Origin: Arenibacter hampyeongensis
Lineage (GTDB): Bacteria; Bacteroidota; Bacteroidia; Flavobacteriales; Flavobacteriaceae
Reading direction: 5' to 3'
DNA: 64,000 nucleotides
Assembly: GCF_002909255.1 (NCBI RefSeq)
Contig: NZ_PIOB01000001.1
Location: forward strand, 372,001-436,000
The first letter of the stretch is position 1, and each line of letters starts with the position of its first letter. Of the stretch, positions 50,789 through 60,595 are shown one piece after another. The position numbers and the translations under genes were made by a program. The notes beneath the pieces are model-generated. The model had not been told where the DNA came from. It saw only the letters and a list, made by a program, of their open reading frames with translations, and searched no databases.

Positions 50789-52261
50789 TTGAATCCACTT
50801 TTAGTTTTAGCCATAATTTCCATTTATTTTGTCTTATTGATGACCATTTCATATTTCACTTCAAGAAATAGAAGTGATGAATCTTATTTTACCGGTGACC
50901 GACAATCGCCTTGGTTTTTAGTAGCTTTTGGAATGGTGGGGGCCGGACTTTCAGGAGTTACCTTTGTCTCCTTGCCAGGGATGGTCGGCAACAATAATTT
51001 CTACTTCTACCAATTTATTTTGGGGAATGTTGTGGGCTATTTGTTCATTACCTTCGTTTTGATTCCGCTGTACTACAGGTTAAGATTGGTCTCTATTTAT
51101 GGTTATTTGGATCAGCGTTACGGTGTTAAAACGTATAAGACAGGGTCTTTGTTCTTTTTGGTTTCCCAATCTTTTGGTGCTGCCCTGAGGTTATTGTTGG
51201 CCTCAAAAATTCTTCAGTTCGCACTTTTCGACAAGCTTAGCATCCCATTTCCCATTACGGTGATAATTATCCTTCTTTTGGTTTGGTTATATACCAATAA
51301 GTCTGGCATTAAGACCATTGTTTGGACAGATACTTTACAGACGACCTTTTTGGTTTTGGGCGCTATAATTACCATATATACAATTACTACTTCCTTAAAT
51401 CTAACATTTTCAGGGGCTTTACAACATGTTACTGAGCATAAGTATTTTGAAGTCTTTAATTGGGAAAGTAAATCGAGCAATAATTTTTTCAAACAGTTTA
51501 TAGCGGGGATTTTAGTTGCTATAGCCATGATCGGATTAGATCAGAATATGATGCAAAAAACCTTGACCTGTAAAAATCAATGGGATGCACAGAAAAACAC
51601 CTTGACCTACAGTTTAATTTTAGCTCTCACACAATTCTTGTTTTTAGGATTGGGAATCCTATTGTACAGTTATGCAGAAAAAAATGGGATTAGCTTGCCT
51701 GTAGGGGAAAACGGCGCACTTTTGGATACGGATAACCTGTTTCCCGATTTGGCATTGAACCACTTGGGGGTTTTTGCTGGAATCAGTTTTCTGTTGGGTA
51801 TCGTAGCAGCCTCATTTTCCAGTGTAGATTCTTCCCTGACCGCCCTTACTACGTCTTTTACCTATGATTTTCTGGATATTTCACATAAGTCCAGTGCTGA
51901 CAAAAAAAGGCTTAAGAATTGGGTTTTACTTGGTTTTTCTGGTGTACTATTTTTAATAATTATGTTGTTTTCCAACAGTAGGGGCGATGTAGTATCCCTT
52001 ATTTTTAAAGTTGCCGGGTACACTTATGGGCCACTTTTGGGACTTTATATGTTGGGTATGTTTACCAAGATTATGGTTAAGGATAAATGGGTGCCAATTA
52101 TCTGTCTGATGGCACCTATACTTACTTATCTACTGAGCGTCTTTTTTGCCCAAGTCTATAATTTCGACTTTGGCTTTATTAATATAGCAGTCAATGCCGG
52201 GCTTACCATATTGGGATTACTATTGGTAAGACGCAAGGGAGAAACTTCTACATCCTTATAA
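50789..52261 (+). CDS. Sodium:solute symporter (SSS family)
   Basis: 490 residues, about thirteen membrane segments. The start is a TTG (50789): the N-terminus NPLLVLAIISIYFVLLMTISYFTSR (shortened here to its pattern of a first membrane helix) needs it, since the next in-frame Met lies inside that helix. SGVTFVSLPGMVG and RLVSIYGYLDQRYG are family motifs; FSSVDSSLTALTTSF holds Na+-binding Ser/Thr. The SSS family imports sugars, amino acids, vitamins or organic acids with Na+; the cargo here is not determinable. It follows the antiporter gene by about 110 bases on the same strand. Confidence 0.9.
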   Translation: MNPLLVLAIISIYFVLLMTISYFTSRNRSDESYFTGDRQSPWFLVAFGMVGAGLSGVTFVSLPGMVGNNNFYFYQFILGNVVGYLFITFVLIPLYYRLRLVSIYGYLDQRYGVKTYKTGSLFFLVSQSFGAALRLLLASKILQFALFDKLSIPFPITVIIILLLVWLYTNKSGIKTIVWTDTLQTTFLVLGAIITIYTITTSLNLTFSGALQHVTEHKYFEVFNWESKSSNNFFKQFIAGILVAIAMIGLDQNMMQKTLTCKNQWDAQKNTLTYSLILALTQFLFLGLGILLYSYAEKNGISLPVGENGALLDTDNLFPDLALNHLGVFAGISFLLGIVAASFSSVDSSLTALTTSFTYDFLDISHKSSADKKRLKNWVLLGFSGVLFLIIMLFSNSRGDVVSLIFKVAGYTYGPLLGLYMLGMFTKIMVKDKWVPIICLMAPILTYLLSVFFAQVYNFDFGFINIAVNAGLTILGLLLVRRKGETSTSL

Positions 52262-52365
52262 GGTTGTAATAGGGAAGGAACTAGAAATAATCTTTAGAAA
52301 TGGTCCAGGAAAAGAGGTTCTAATACCATCTTAACCAAGGTTAATATGCATTATAGAAACGTGTT

Positions 52366-54162
52366 CTAGTCGTTCAGTTTAAGTACAGCCATAAATGCCT
52401 GCTGGGGTATTTCTACATTTCCAACTTGGCGCATACGTTTTTTACCTTTCTTTTGTTTTTCCAACAATTTTCTCTTTCTTGAGATATCACCACCATAACA
52501 TTTGGCAGTTACATCCTTTCTCAACGCTTTTATGGTTTCCCTGGATATTATCTTGGCTCCAATAGCAGCTTGGATAGGAATATCAAATTGTTGCCTTGGT
52601 ATAAGTTCCCGAAGCTTTTCGCACATTTTCTTTCCAATATTGGCGGCGTTGTCGGCATGTATCAATGCGGACAGAGCATCTACCGGTTGCGCATTCAGAA
52701 GTATGTCTACCCTTACCAGTTTGGAGGTACGTAGACCTATTGGGGTATAATCAAAAGAGGCGTATCCTTTGGATACTGTTTTTAACCTATCGTAAAAGTC
52801 GAATACAATTTCTGCCAGTGGCATATCAAAATTTAATTCAACCCTTTCTGTGGTTAAATAAGTTTGATTCGTAATCTGCCCTCTTTTATCTATACATAAG
52901 GACATAACGTTCCCCACAAAATCGGCTTTTGTAATAATTGTGGCCTTGATGTACGGTTCCTCTACGTGATCTAGAGTAGAGGGGTCGGGTAAATCCGATG
53001 GATTGTTAACAATAATGGGCACATCCGGATTCTTTCGGGTAAAGGCATGGTAACTTACGTTGGGTACGGTTGTAATTACCGTCATATCAAATTCGCGTTC
53101 CAAGCGTTCTTGGATGATCTCCATATGTAGCATCCCTAGGAATCCACAACGAAATCCAAATCCAAGAGCAGCACTACTTTCTGGGGTAAATACCAAAGAA
53201 GCATCATTTAGCTGCAATTTTTCCATGGAAGAACGAAGTTCTTCGTAATCTTCGGTATCTACTGGGTATATACCTGCAAATACCATTGGCTTAACATCTT
53301 CAAAGCCTCCAATAGGATTTTTGGTTGGGCTGGCGGCATCCGTAATGGTATCGCCTACTTTTACCTCCCGCGCATCTTTAATCCCGGTTATAAGATAGCC
53401 AACATCTCCGGCTTTTATACTTTGTTTAGGGTGTTGTACCAATTTTAGGGTACCTACCTCATCGGCGTAATAGTTTTTGTCTGTAGCAACAAATTTAATT
53501 TTTTGTCCTTTTTTTATTTCTCCGTTAATAACCCTAAAATAGGTTTCTACCCCTCTGAAAGGATTATAAACAGAATCGAATACCAAGGCTTGCAAGGATT
53601 CATCAAGATTACCTTTGGGCGCAGGAATACGCTCTATAATGGCGGTTAAAATTTCCTGAATGCCCAAACCAGTTTTAGCACTTGCAGGGATAACGTCCTC
53701 TGCCTTACAACCTAAGAGATCAACTATATCATCGGTAACCTCTTCCGGGTTGGCACTCGGCAGGTCCACCTTATTTAAAATAGGAATTATTTCCAAATCA
53801 TTTTCCAAGGCCAAATAAAGGTTGGAGATGGTCTGTGCCTGTATGCTCTGTGCTGCATCTACGATCAATAAAGCTCCTTCGCAAGCGGCTATGGACCGTG
53901 ATACTTCATAGGAAAAATCCACGTGTCCCGGAGTATCTATAAGATTAAGTACATATTTTTCGCCATTATACTCATAATCCATTTGGATTGCGTGGCTCTT
54001 AATGGTAATACCACGTTCCCTTTCAAGATCCATGCTGTCCAATAGTTGATCTTGCTTTTCCCGATCGGTCACCGAACCTGTAAATTCCAATAACCTATCG
54101 GCCAAAGTACTTTTACCATGATCAATATGTGCAATAATGCAGAAATTCCTTATGTTTTTCAT
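52366..54162 (-). CDS. lepA: Elongation factor 4 (LepA)
   Basis: 598 residues, standard length. LepA is a ribosome-binding GTPase thought to act in translation initiation or back-translocation under stress. G1 is [17 protein letters not shown]2 in RERGITIK, G3 DTPGH, G4 NKVDLP. The C-terminal LepA-specific end ([19 protein letters not shown]) is present. A TAnnTTTG element is 36 bases upstream. No overlapping neighbour. Confidence 0.97.
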   Translation of the reverse strand: MKNIRNFCIIAHIDHGKSTLADRLLEFTGSVTDREKQDQLLDSMDLERERGITIKSHAIQMDYEYNGEKYVLNLIDTPGHVDFSYEVSRSIAACEGALLIVDAAQSIQAQTISNLYLALENDLEIIPILNKVDLPSANPEEVTDDIVDLLGCKAEDVIPASAKTGLGIQEILTAIIERIPAPKGNLDESLQALVFDSVYNPFRGVETYFRVINGEIKKGQKIKFVATDKNYYADEVGTLKLVQHPKQSIKAGDVGYLITGIKDAREVKVGDTITDAASPTKNPIGGFEDVKPMVFAGIYPVDTEDYEELRSSMEKLQLNDASLVFTPESSAALGFGFRCGFLGMLHMEIIQERLEREFDMTVITTVPNVSYHAFTRKNPDVPIIVNNPSDLPDPSTLDHVEEPYIKATIITKADFVGNVMSLCIDKRGQITNQTYLTTERVELNFDMPLAEIVFDFYDRLKTVSKGYASFDYTPIGLRTSKLVRVDILLNAQPVDALSALIHADNAANIGKKMCEKLRELIPRQQFDIPIQAAIGAKIISRETIKALRKDVTAKCYGGDISRKRKLLEKQKKGKKRMRQVGNVEIPQQAFMAVLKLND

Positions 54163-54197
54163 TTATGCTGTATTTACTTGGACTGTAATTCCCTGGA

Positions 54198-54205
54198 CAA
54201 ATTTA
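54198..54205 (-). promoter_or_regulatory. Candidate promoter -7 element for lepA
   Basis: Reads TAAATTTG on the minus strand, a full TAnnTTTG match, giving a leader of about 30 bases before the lepA ATG at 54162. A clear -33 element at the usual distance is lacking. Confidence 0.45.
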
Positions 54206-54485
54206 ATTGATGCATAAGGCAATTCAGTTTCCCATTTTCTTTGATTTGCGCTTCAATGAACCATCATTGCTAACCAAAGCAACTGCAAAGATAGGCTTTA
54301 TCCATGATTTTTAGAGTAAAAATCTCCGGTGTCGATTATATGCATCAACGGGGATTTAATTTGGTAGACAACAAAAGGGGATTTCTAGCGTCTAATTCCC
54401 AGTTGGTAGATTTTTACTACAAATTTTGGAGAAAACATTGTGGGTCGTTAATAAAAAGTTAACTTTAAAAATTTTTATAACGAAT

Positions 54486-56906
54486 ATGCCACTGTTTGTG
54501 ACAATGTTAAAGGTTTTAGCCCCATTCCTACTACTATTATGCATCCCTGTCATGGGGCAAGAATACAAGGTTTCAGGCCAAGTTAAGCAAACCGACGGCA
54601 CAGAGGTTGCCTTTGCGAATATACTACTTTATAAAGTGTCGGATTCCAGTTTTGTCAAGGGTACCGCTTCTGACGAAAGTGGTTTTTTTTATTTCGATAA
54701 TGTAATCCGCAACCAATACTTAATTCAAGCTAGTTATATAGGGAACCAATCCGGCTATAAATTGGTGGATGTTAATTCCGATTTGGACGTAGGGCCACTT
54801 TTTATAGACGTCACAGGGCAGGAATTGAATGAGGTGGTTGTAGTGTCAAAAAAACCGACCTTGGAACAAAAGGTAGATCGTTTGGTGTTTAACATAGAAA
54901 ATACTGCGCTTTCCGATTCCGATTTATGGGATGTTCTAAAAAGTACTCCGACCGTATTTGTAAAGAATAATGAGATTACCGTAAAGGGTGAAGGTGGGGT
55001 CCTTATAATGATCAACGACAAGAAAGTGAACCTTCCTCCGGAAGACGTATTAAATCTTCTAAGTGGAACCTCCGCCAAAGGAGTGCAATCTATTGAGGTC
55101 ATTACTACACCACCAGCAAAATATGATGCCGAGGGCGGGACCTTGATCAATATAAAAATGAAAAAGAATTTAATTGCCGGGTATAATGGTGCCTTATATA
55201 ACAGATATAGTCAGGGTGTATTTCCGCGTCAAATGCTAGGTACCAGTCACTATTTTAAAGGAAGGCGTTTGGAGACCTCTTTTAATTACAGTTATACCCA
55301 GAACAAGATATTAACGAATTATACGGATATCACCAATTTTATTGAAGATGCCCAAATAACGGATACCTGGACTTCCGATTTGGAGGTTATCTACAGAAGC
55401 AAGAAACACAATACCAGTGCTTTTTTGGATTATGCTCTAGACGACAAAAATACCCTCAGTTTTTCTTCCATGGGCACCTTTACTCCATCTTATTTGACCA
55501 GAGATTTTTCCGATACAAAAATACAGAATGCCAATAATGGCAATACCTCTGGTTTTTTAACTTTGAACGATGCCAAGTTTGAATCGATCAACGTGGCATT
55601 TTATTTGGATTATGTACACAAATTCAATGATATAGGGTCCAAGTTGGGGGTTAATGCACATTTCACCTACTACGATTATGATAAAAATCAGGCGTTGGAA
55701 ACCGATTTTTACGACGGGAACGGGTCCACGATAGGAGAGAACGACTTTAGCACCTTTAATCAGCAGCAGACCAAATTATTTAGTGTTCAAGCAGATTATT
55801 CGTCGCCCATAGGAGAAAATGCCAATTTTGAATCTGGTATAAAATATGCACTTATAGATTCTGAAAGTTATATTGCCCAGGAGGGTTTTGACCGGGACCA
55901 GGAAGGTATAGAACCAACCGAGGATGGTACATTCTTTTACGATGAAGAAATTTTTGCCGGCTACGCCAGCTTTGATGCCAATTGGAACAATTGGACAATA
56001 AAATCTGGAATAAGGGCCGAGTATACCGAAACCCAAGGGGATTTCAGTAATAGTGTGGACAAGATTAAAAATCATTATTTGGAATTGTTTCCAACCTTAT
56101 TTCTTCAATTTAACCCAAATAGAAAACATAGATTCGGGGCCAGCTACAAAAGAAGTATCATTAGGCCCAGTTACAATAAGATCAATCCTTTTCAAGTTTT
56201 TCAAAGTAATAATTCTGTGGTGGAGGGCAATGTAAACCTGCAGCCATCCTTTAAGAATTCGGTGATCCTCTCCTATACCTATAACAGGGATTACACCTTT
56301 GAACTTTTTTATAGATATCATAGGAATATCATGAGATTGTTGACCTTTCAAGACAATGAAAGTAAACTTCTCAGATTTATTACGGATAATACTGATAGGG
56401 AATTGGCCTATGGACTGGATTTTATTTATAGAAAGGAGATATCCAATTCCTGGGACACCTATTTCCTTTCTTCCTATTATTATGGTACGGAGCGTTTTAC
56501 CGATATTCTATCACAGCAAACCTTGGACCAAGGACTTTGGACCCTTTTGTTACAATTCAACAATAATGTTACCATGTTGGAAGACCGATCTCTAACGGCC
56601 AGCCTCAACTATACCTATGTTTCTCCGATCGTTATTGGGAATTCCAGACAGGAGTACTACAATGAATGGGGGATTTCCCTAAAAAAGAATATTTGGGGTA
56701 AAAAGGGAACCATTACTATGGGTTTGACCGATATTTTTAAGCAGTTTAAACTAAAAAATACCCGTAAATACGGCAACCAGGATAATATATCGATTTACAG
56801 GCCGAACGGCAGAATATTTTCCGTTGGATTTAGGTATAATTTTGGAAATATGAAGATAAGGGACAATTATAAATCCAAGGAAACGGATGAACGGGATCGA
56901 CTCTAA
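54486..56906 (+). CDS. Outer-membrane beta-barrel receptor, TonB-receptor-like (paralog 1)
   Basis: About 806 residues from ATG 54486; the frame is open back to a TTG at 54426, and ATG 54504 (MLKVLAPFLLLLCIPVMGQ) is another good start for the signal peptide. After the leader comes a CarboxypepD_reg-like Ig domain (YKVSGQVKQTDGTEVAFANI), a plug-like region (LNEVVVVSKKPTLEQKVDRL, IEVITTPPAKYDAEGGTLI) and a large barrel ending in a short polar tail. This is the outer-membrane beta-barrel family PF14905 of Bacteroidota; the ligand is unknown. Paralog 2 follows 184 bases later with the same layout and almost the same length (803). Confidence 0.9.
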   Translation: MPLFVTMLKVLAPFLLLLCIPVMGQEYKVSGQVKQTDGTEVAFANILLYKVSDSSFVKGTASDESGFFYFDNVIRNQYLIQASYIGNQSGYKLVDVNSDLDVGPLFIDVTGQELNEVVVVSKKPTLEQKVDRLVFNIENTALSDSDLWDVLKSTPTVFVKNNEITVKGEGGVLIMINDKKVNLPPEDVLNLLSGTSAKGVQSIEVITTPPAKYDAEGGTLINIKMKKNLIAGYNGALYNRYSQGVFPRQMLGTSHYFKGRRLETSFNYSYTQNKILTNYTDITNFIEDAQITDTWTSDLEVIYRSKKHNTSAFLDYALDDKNTLSFSSMGTFTPSYLTRDFSDTKIQNANNGNTSGFLTLNDAKFESINVAFYLDYVHKFNDIGSKLGVNAHFTYYDYDKNQALETDFYDGNGSTIGENDFSTFNQQQTKLFSVQADYSSPIGENANFESGIKYALIDSESYIAQEGFDRDQEGIEPTEDGTFFYDEEIFAGYASFDANWNNWTIKSGIRAEYTETQGDFSNSVDKIKNHYLELFPTLFLQFNPNRKHRFGASYKRSIIRPSYNKINPFQVFQSNNSVVEGNVNLQPSFKNSVILSYTYNRDYTFELFYRYHRNIMRLLTFQDNESKLLRFITDNTDRELAYGLDFIYRKEISNSWDTYFLSSYYYGTERFTDILSQQTLDQGLWTLLLQFNNNVTMLEDRSLTASLNYTYVSPIVIGNSRQEYYNEWGISLKKNIWGKKGTITMGLTDIFKQFKLKNTRKYGNQDNISIYRPNGRIFSVGFRYNFGNMKIRDNYKSKETDERDRL

Positions 56907-57051
56907 GATATATAATTAAAGCCACGTGGATACCGGGCTATGAAAGGTATAATCTTCTGCCCTAACGGGATTTAAAACTTACATGGAAAGGGTCGAGCTT
57001 GCCGATTATCGTTTTTTTATGCATTTCATCGATACATCCTTAAATAAGACT

Positions 57052-57059
57052 TAAATTTG
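57052..57059 (+). promoter_or_regulatory. Candidate promoter -7 element for the second receptor gene
   Basis: TAAATTTG is a full TAnnTTTG match, about 31 bases before the TTG start at 57091. It supports separate expression of the second receptor and agrees with that start. No matching TTTG upstream was found. Confidence 0.45.
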
Positions 57060-57090
57060 TAATTATAACTGGACTACAATTATCTACCCC

Positions 57091-59502
57091 TTGCGAAAGT
57101 ATAAGTTTCTTCTTTTTTGCTTACTAATAAGTCCGCTAGCCGCACTGGGACAAAACTTTGAAATAAAGGGAAAAGTCAGGAATGAGCTAAACCAGTCCAT
57201 TCCCTATTCGAGCATTTTACTTTTACAAGTTTCGGATTCAACGACTATAATGGGTACCTCTGCCGATGAAAACGGGGCGTTCCATTTACAGAATATACCA
57301 TCCAATACCTACTTTATTAGAGCAAGTTATATTGGGAACCTTTCAGATCTAATAGCGGTGGATATTAAGGACGATATAAATATAGGATCTATAATCATAA
57401 AGGAGCGCATCAACGAATTGGATGAAGTGGAAGTACTTTATAAAAGACCCACAATGGAACGTAAATCAGACCGACTTGTTTTTAATGTTGCCAATACCAA
57501 CCTATCACAAGAAAGTGCGTATTCCATAATAACCAAAACCCCAGGAGTGATCATAGTAGGTAATCAAATCTCCATCAAAAATTCACCAACCCTTATATAT
57601 ATAAATAATAGAAGGGTGTATCTCTCCAATGAGGAACTAAAGGATTTGTTGGAGAATTATGCAGGGGAAAATATTAGTTCCATTGAAGTAATAACCAATC
57701 CATCCGCCAAGTATGATGCCGAGGGAGGTGCAGTTCTAAATATCTTGGCTTCAAAGAATTTGTCCATTGGGTATAAGGGCGAACTTAACGGTAAAATTAC
57801 GCAGGCCATTTATCCGAAATATGAGCTGAGCAGCAGTCATTATTATAAGACGGAGACCATTAATTTGTTCGCCAACTATGGATTTAATCCTAAAAAGACG
57901 GACAAAATGGATGAGAGCTATATAAATTTTTTTAATGGAAATCTCAGGGGGGTTAGAAGGGAAACCACATTTGGAAGTACAGCGAAATCCAATGCCCACT
58001 CACTTAATACCATAATGGATTTTAAATTGGCCGGGGATCAACAATTGGGTTTGGCGGCAAACATTTTGTATTCCCCCAATAAGGCGAACAATAATCTAGT
58101 ACAGACCAAGGATTTTGATCAAGCTTTGGTACTGGAATCCTATTCCAATACATCTAGTAATCTAAAAAATGACAACAGTAATATTGCTCTAAATGTGGAT
58201 TACGGCATGGACCTGGGCAATAAAGGTTCCAATTTAAAATTTATTGGTAATTATCTTTATTTTGATGATGAACTATACCAAGATCTAAATTCGGATTACT
58301 ACAATGGCGACCAAACATTAAACGACAGTAACAGCTTTAATTCCTTTTCCCAACAACGAAACAATATTGCTACGGGACAAATAGATTTTTCATCTTCATT
58401 GGGTCATAGTCAAACCGATTTGGGAATCAAGTACTCCTCCATAAGAAGTAATAGTAGTATTGTTTTTAATGGCCCGGATTTACCGCCATCCACCACCGAT
58501 GATAAATTTCATTACGATGAGGAGATTTATGCGGCTTACACCAATCTTGCCCAAGATTGGGATCCATGGAGTTTGGTGTTGGGATTAAGAGGGGAATATA
58601 TAGATGTAAAAGCCAATTCCCTGACTTTGGGAAAGCTCAATGTAGATAGTTACTTTGAACTTTTTCCAAGTTTCAGCCTCCAGCATAGTAGTGGAGAGGA
58701 GCACATATTTGGGCTTAGTTATAAGAGGGCCATTGAGCGGCCAAGGTATCAAAGCCTAAATCCATATCGCTATTTTTTAAATGAACAGCAGTACAACACG
58801 GGCAACCCAATGCTTGGACCCGCAATAGAAAATAAACTTACCCTTGATTATACCTTAAGGGGCAAGTATATTTTTTCCTTGTATTATCAGCATATGGATA
58901 ATGCCATTGAACAACTCATTTTCCAGGACAATACCAATAAAACCTTAAATACCACGGAATTTAATATCGAGGAGAATTTTCAATATAGTGCGGATTTTAT
59001 TTATTTCGATTACCTTAAGGATTGGTGGTATATAAGCACCTATATGTCCGGATATTATTTGGAAAATTCCTTTTTAGCCCAACAGAGCGGGGGAATTCTT
59101 CAAAAGAACAATACTCTTGGTTATTTGGGGCAAGTCTACAATCAGTTTACCCTTTCCGAAGACAGTAGTTTTGTTTCGGACCTTTCGCTGCTGTATTTAT
59201 CCAACTATATAGTAGGATCTTTTGGCTATAAGAACCAGTTTACTGCCGATCTCAGTTTTAGAAAGGCGTTCAGTAAAAAACGCTTTTATGTTACCCTTGC
59301 AATCAACGATATTTTTAATACAACCAATATTCCCTTAAAATCTTCTTACCTAAATCAGGACAATGGTTTTTTCTCCAAACCGGAAAGTAGGAGTATTTCT
59401 TTGGGATTGCGATATAAATTCGGCAACTACAGGTTGCAGGATAACCATAGGGATACCGCCCCAGCGGAGCAGAAAAGACTGGAAGGCAAGAAGTCATTTT
59501 AG
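57091..59502 (+). CDS. Outer-membrane beta-barrel receptor, TonB-receptor-like (paralog 2)
   Basis: 803 residues. The start is TTG 57091, needed for the signal peptide (RKYKFLLFCLLISPLAALGQ). The mature protein has the same order as paralog 1: CarboxypepD_reg-like domain (FEIKGKVRNELNQSIPYSSI), plug-like part (LDEVEVLYKRPTMERKSDRL, IEVITNPSAKYDAEGGAVL), and an outer-membrane barrel. It lacks an obvious TonB-box assignment by eye and has no SusD-like neighbour, so a SusC/SusD role is unlikely; ligand unknown. Its identity to paralog 1 is moderate, so the duplication is old. Confidence 0.9.
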   Translation: MRKYKFLLFCLLISPLAALGQNFEIKGKVRNELNQSIPYSSILLLQVSDSTTIMGTSADENGAFHLQNIPSNTYFIRASYIGNLSDLIAVDIKDDINIGSIIIKERINELDEVEVLYKRPTMERKSDRLVFNVANTNLSQESAYSIITKTPGVIIVGNQISIKNSPTLIYINNRRVYLSNEELKDLLENYAGENISSIEVITNPSAKYDAEGGAVLNILASKNLSIGYKGELNGKITQAIYPKYELSSSHYYKTETINLFANYGFNPKKTDKMDESYINFFNGNLRGVRRETTFGSTAKSNAHSLNTIMDFKLAGDQQLGLAANILYSPNKANNNLVQTKDFDQALVLESYSNTSSNLKNDNSNIALNVDYGMDLGNKGSNLKFIGNYLYFDDELYQDLNSDYYNGDQTLNDSNSFNSFSQQRNNIATGQIDFSSSLGHSQTDLGIKYSSIRSNSSIVFNGPDLPPSTTDDKFHYDEEIYAAYTNLAQDWDPWSLVLGLRGEYIDVKANSLTLGKLNVDSYFELFPSFSLQHSSGEEHIFGLSYKRAIERPRYQSLNPYRYFLNEQQYNTGNPMLGPAIENKLTLDYTLRGKYIFSLYYQHMDNAIEQLIFQDNTNKTLNTTEFNIEENFQYSADFIYFDYLKDWWYISTYMSGYYLENSFLAQQSGGILQKNNTLGYLGQVYNQFTLSEDSSFVSDLSLLYLSNYIVGSFGYKNQFTADLSFRKAFSKKRFYVTLAINDIFNTTNIPLKSSYLNQDNGFFSKPESRSISLGLRYKFGNYRLQDNHRDTAPAEQKRLEGKKSF

Positions 59503-59563
59503 GAATAATTAGGGATTTAATTTATTCTTATCCCCTGAAATTTAGGATTATATAATTTTTCAG

Positions 59564-59571
59564 TAATTTTG
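59564..59571 (+). promoter_or_regulatory. Candidate promoter -7 element for dusB
   Basis: TAATTTTG matches TAnnTTTG; a TTTA-type partial -33 element lies 19 bases upstream (59541-59544). The expected transcription start is about 20 bases before the GTG at 59600, which supports that unusual start. Confidence 0.5.
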
Positions 59572-59599
59572 CAGTCCCAAAATTTAAAGGATATATACT

Positions 59600-60595
59600 G
59601 TGCCTAAAATAGGAGACATTCAATTACCGGATTTCCCGTTGTTGCTTGCACCAATGGAAGATGTTAGTGATCCACCCTTCCGCGCCTTGTGCAAGGAACA
59701 GGGAGCAGATGTGGTGTATACCGAATTTATTTCTTCGGAAGGCCTTATTCGCGATGCTGCCAAGAGTGTCATGAAATTGGATATTTATGAAAAGGAGCGT
59801 CCGGTGGGGATACAAATTTTTGGGGCCAATCTGGACTCCATGCTACAATCTGTGGAGATTGTGGAAAAGTCTGGTCCGGATATTATAGATATCAATTTTG
59901 GATGTCCGGTAAAAAAAGTGGTATGCAAAGGAGCTGGGGCGGGAATTCTGAAGAATATAGACTTAATGGTGTCCTTGACCAAGGCCATGGTAGAGCATAC
60001 GAAATTGCCAGTTACCGTAAAGACCCGTTTGGGTTGGGATTCCGATTCCATTAAAATAGTTGAGGTAGCGGAACGCTTACAGGATGTTGGCTGCAAGGCC
60101 CTATCCATTCACGGGAGAACCCGGGTACAAATGTACAAGGGAGAAGCCGATTGGAGGCCTATTGCTGAGGTAAAGAACAACCAGCGCATGCATATTCCGA
60201 TTTTTGGTAATGGTGACGTGGATACTCCTGAAATGGCCATGAAAATGAGGGATGAATATGGATTGGATGGTGCCATGATAGGACGTGCCAGTATTGGGTA
60301 TCCCTGGTTCTTTAAAGAGGTAAAGCATTATTTTAGAACTGGGACACATGCCGACCCGCCTACCATGGAGGAGCGCGTACAGGCTGCCCGTAGGCATTTA
60401 CAAATGGCCATTGATTGGAAAGGTGAGCAATTGGGAGTTTTTGAAACCCGTAGGCATTATACCAACTATTTCAAGGGAATTCCCAATTTTAAGGAGTACC
60501 GTATGAAAATGGTCACAAGTGATCATTCGGTAGATGTGTTTGAAGCTTTTGATGAGGTAATGGAAAAGTTCGGGGATTTCGAATTTGTAGGTTAA
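59600..60595 (+). CDS. dusB: tRNA-dihydrouridine synthase B
   Basis: 331 residues, typical. The start codon is GTG 59600 (PKIGDIQLPDFPLLLAPM follows); no ATG fits. DusB uses FMN and NADPH to reduce uridines in the tRNA D loop. Motifs: APMEDVSDPPFR at the N-terminus, FGCPVKKVVCKGAGAGIL with the catalytic Cys, VKTRLGWD, SIHGRTRVQMYKG, FGNGDVDTPE and MIGRASIGYPW. Its TAA overlaps the stop of the convergent permease gene by 4 bases. Confidence 0.95.
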   Translation: MPKIGDIQLPDFPLLLAPMEDVSDPPFRALCKEQGADVVYTEFISSEGLIRDAAKSVMKLDIYEKERPVGIQIFGANLDSMLQSVEIVEKSGPDIIDINFGCPVKKVVCKGAGAGILKNIDLMVSLTKAMVEHTKLPVTVKTRLGWDSDSIKIVEVAERLQDVGCKALSIHGRTRVQMYKGEADWRPIAEVKNNQRMHIPIFGNGDVDTPEMAMKMRDEYGLDGAMIGRASIGYPWFFKEVKHYFRTGTHADPPTMEERVQAARRHLQMAIDWKGEQLGVFETRRHYTNYFKGIPNFKEYRMKMVTSDHSVDVFEAFDEVMEKFGDFEFVG

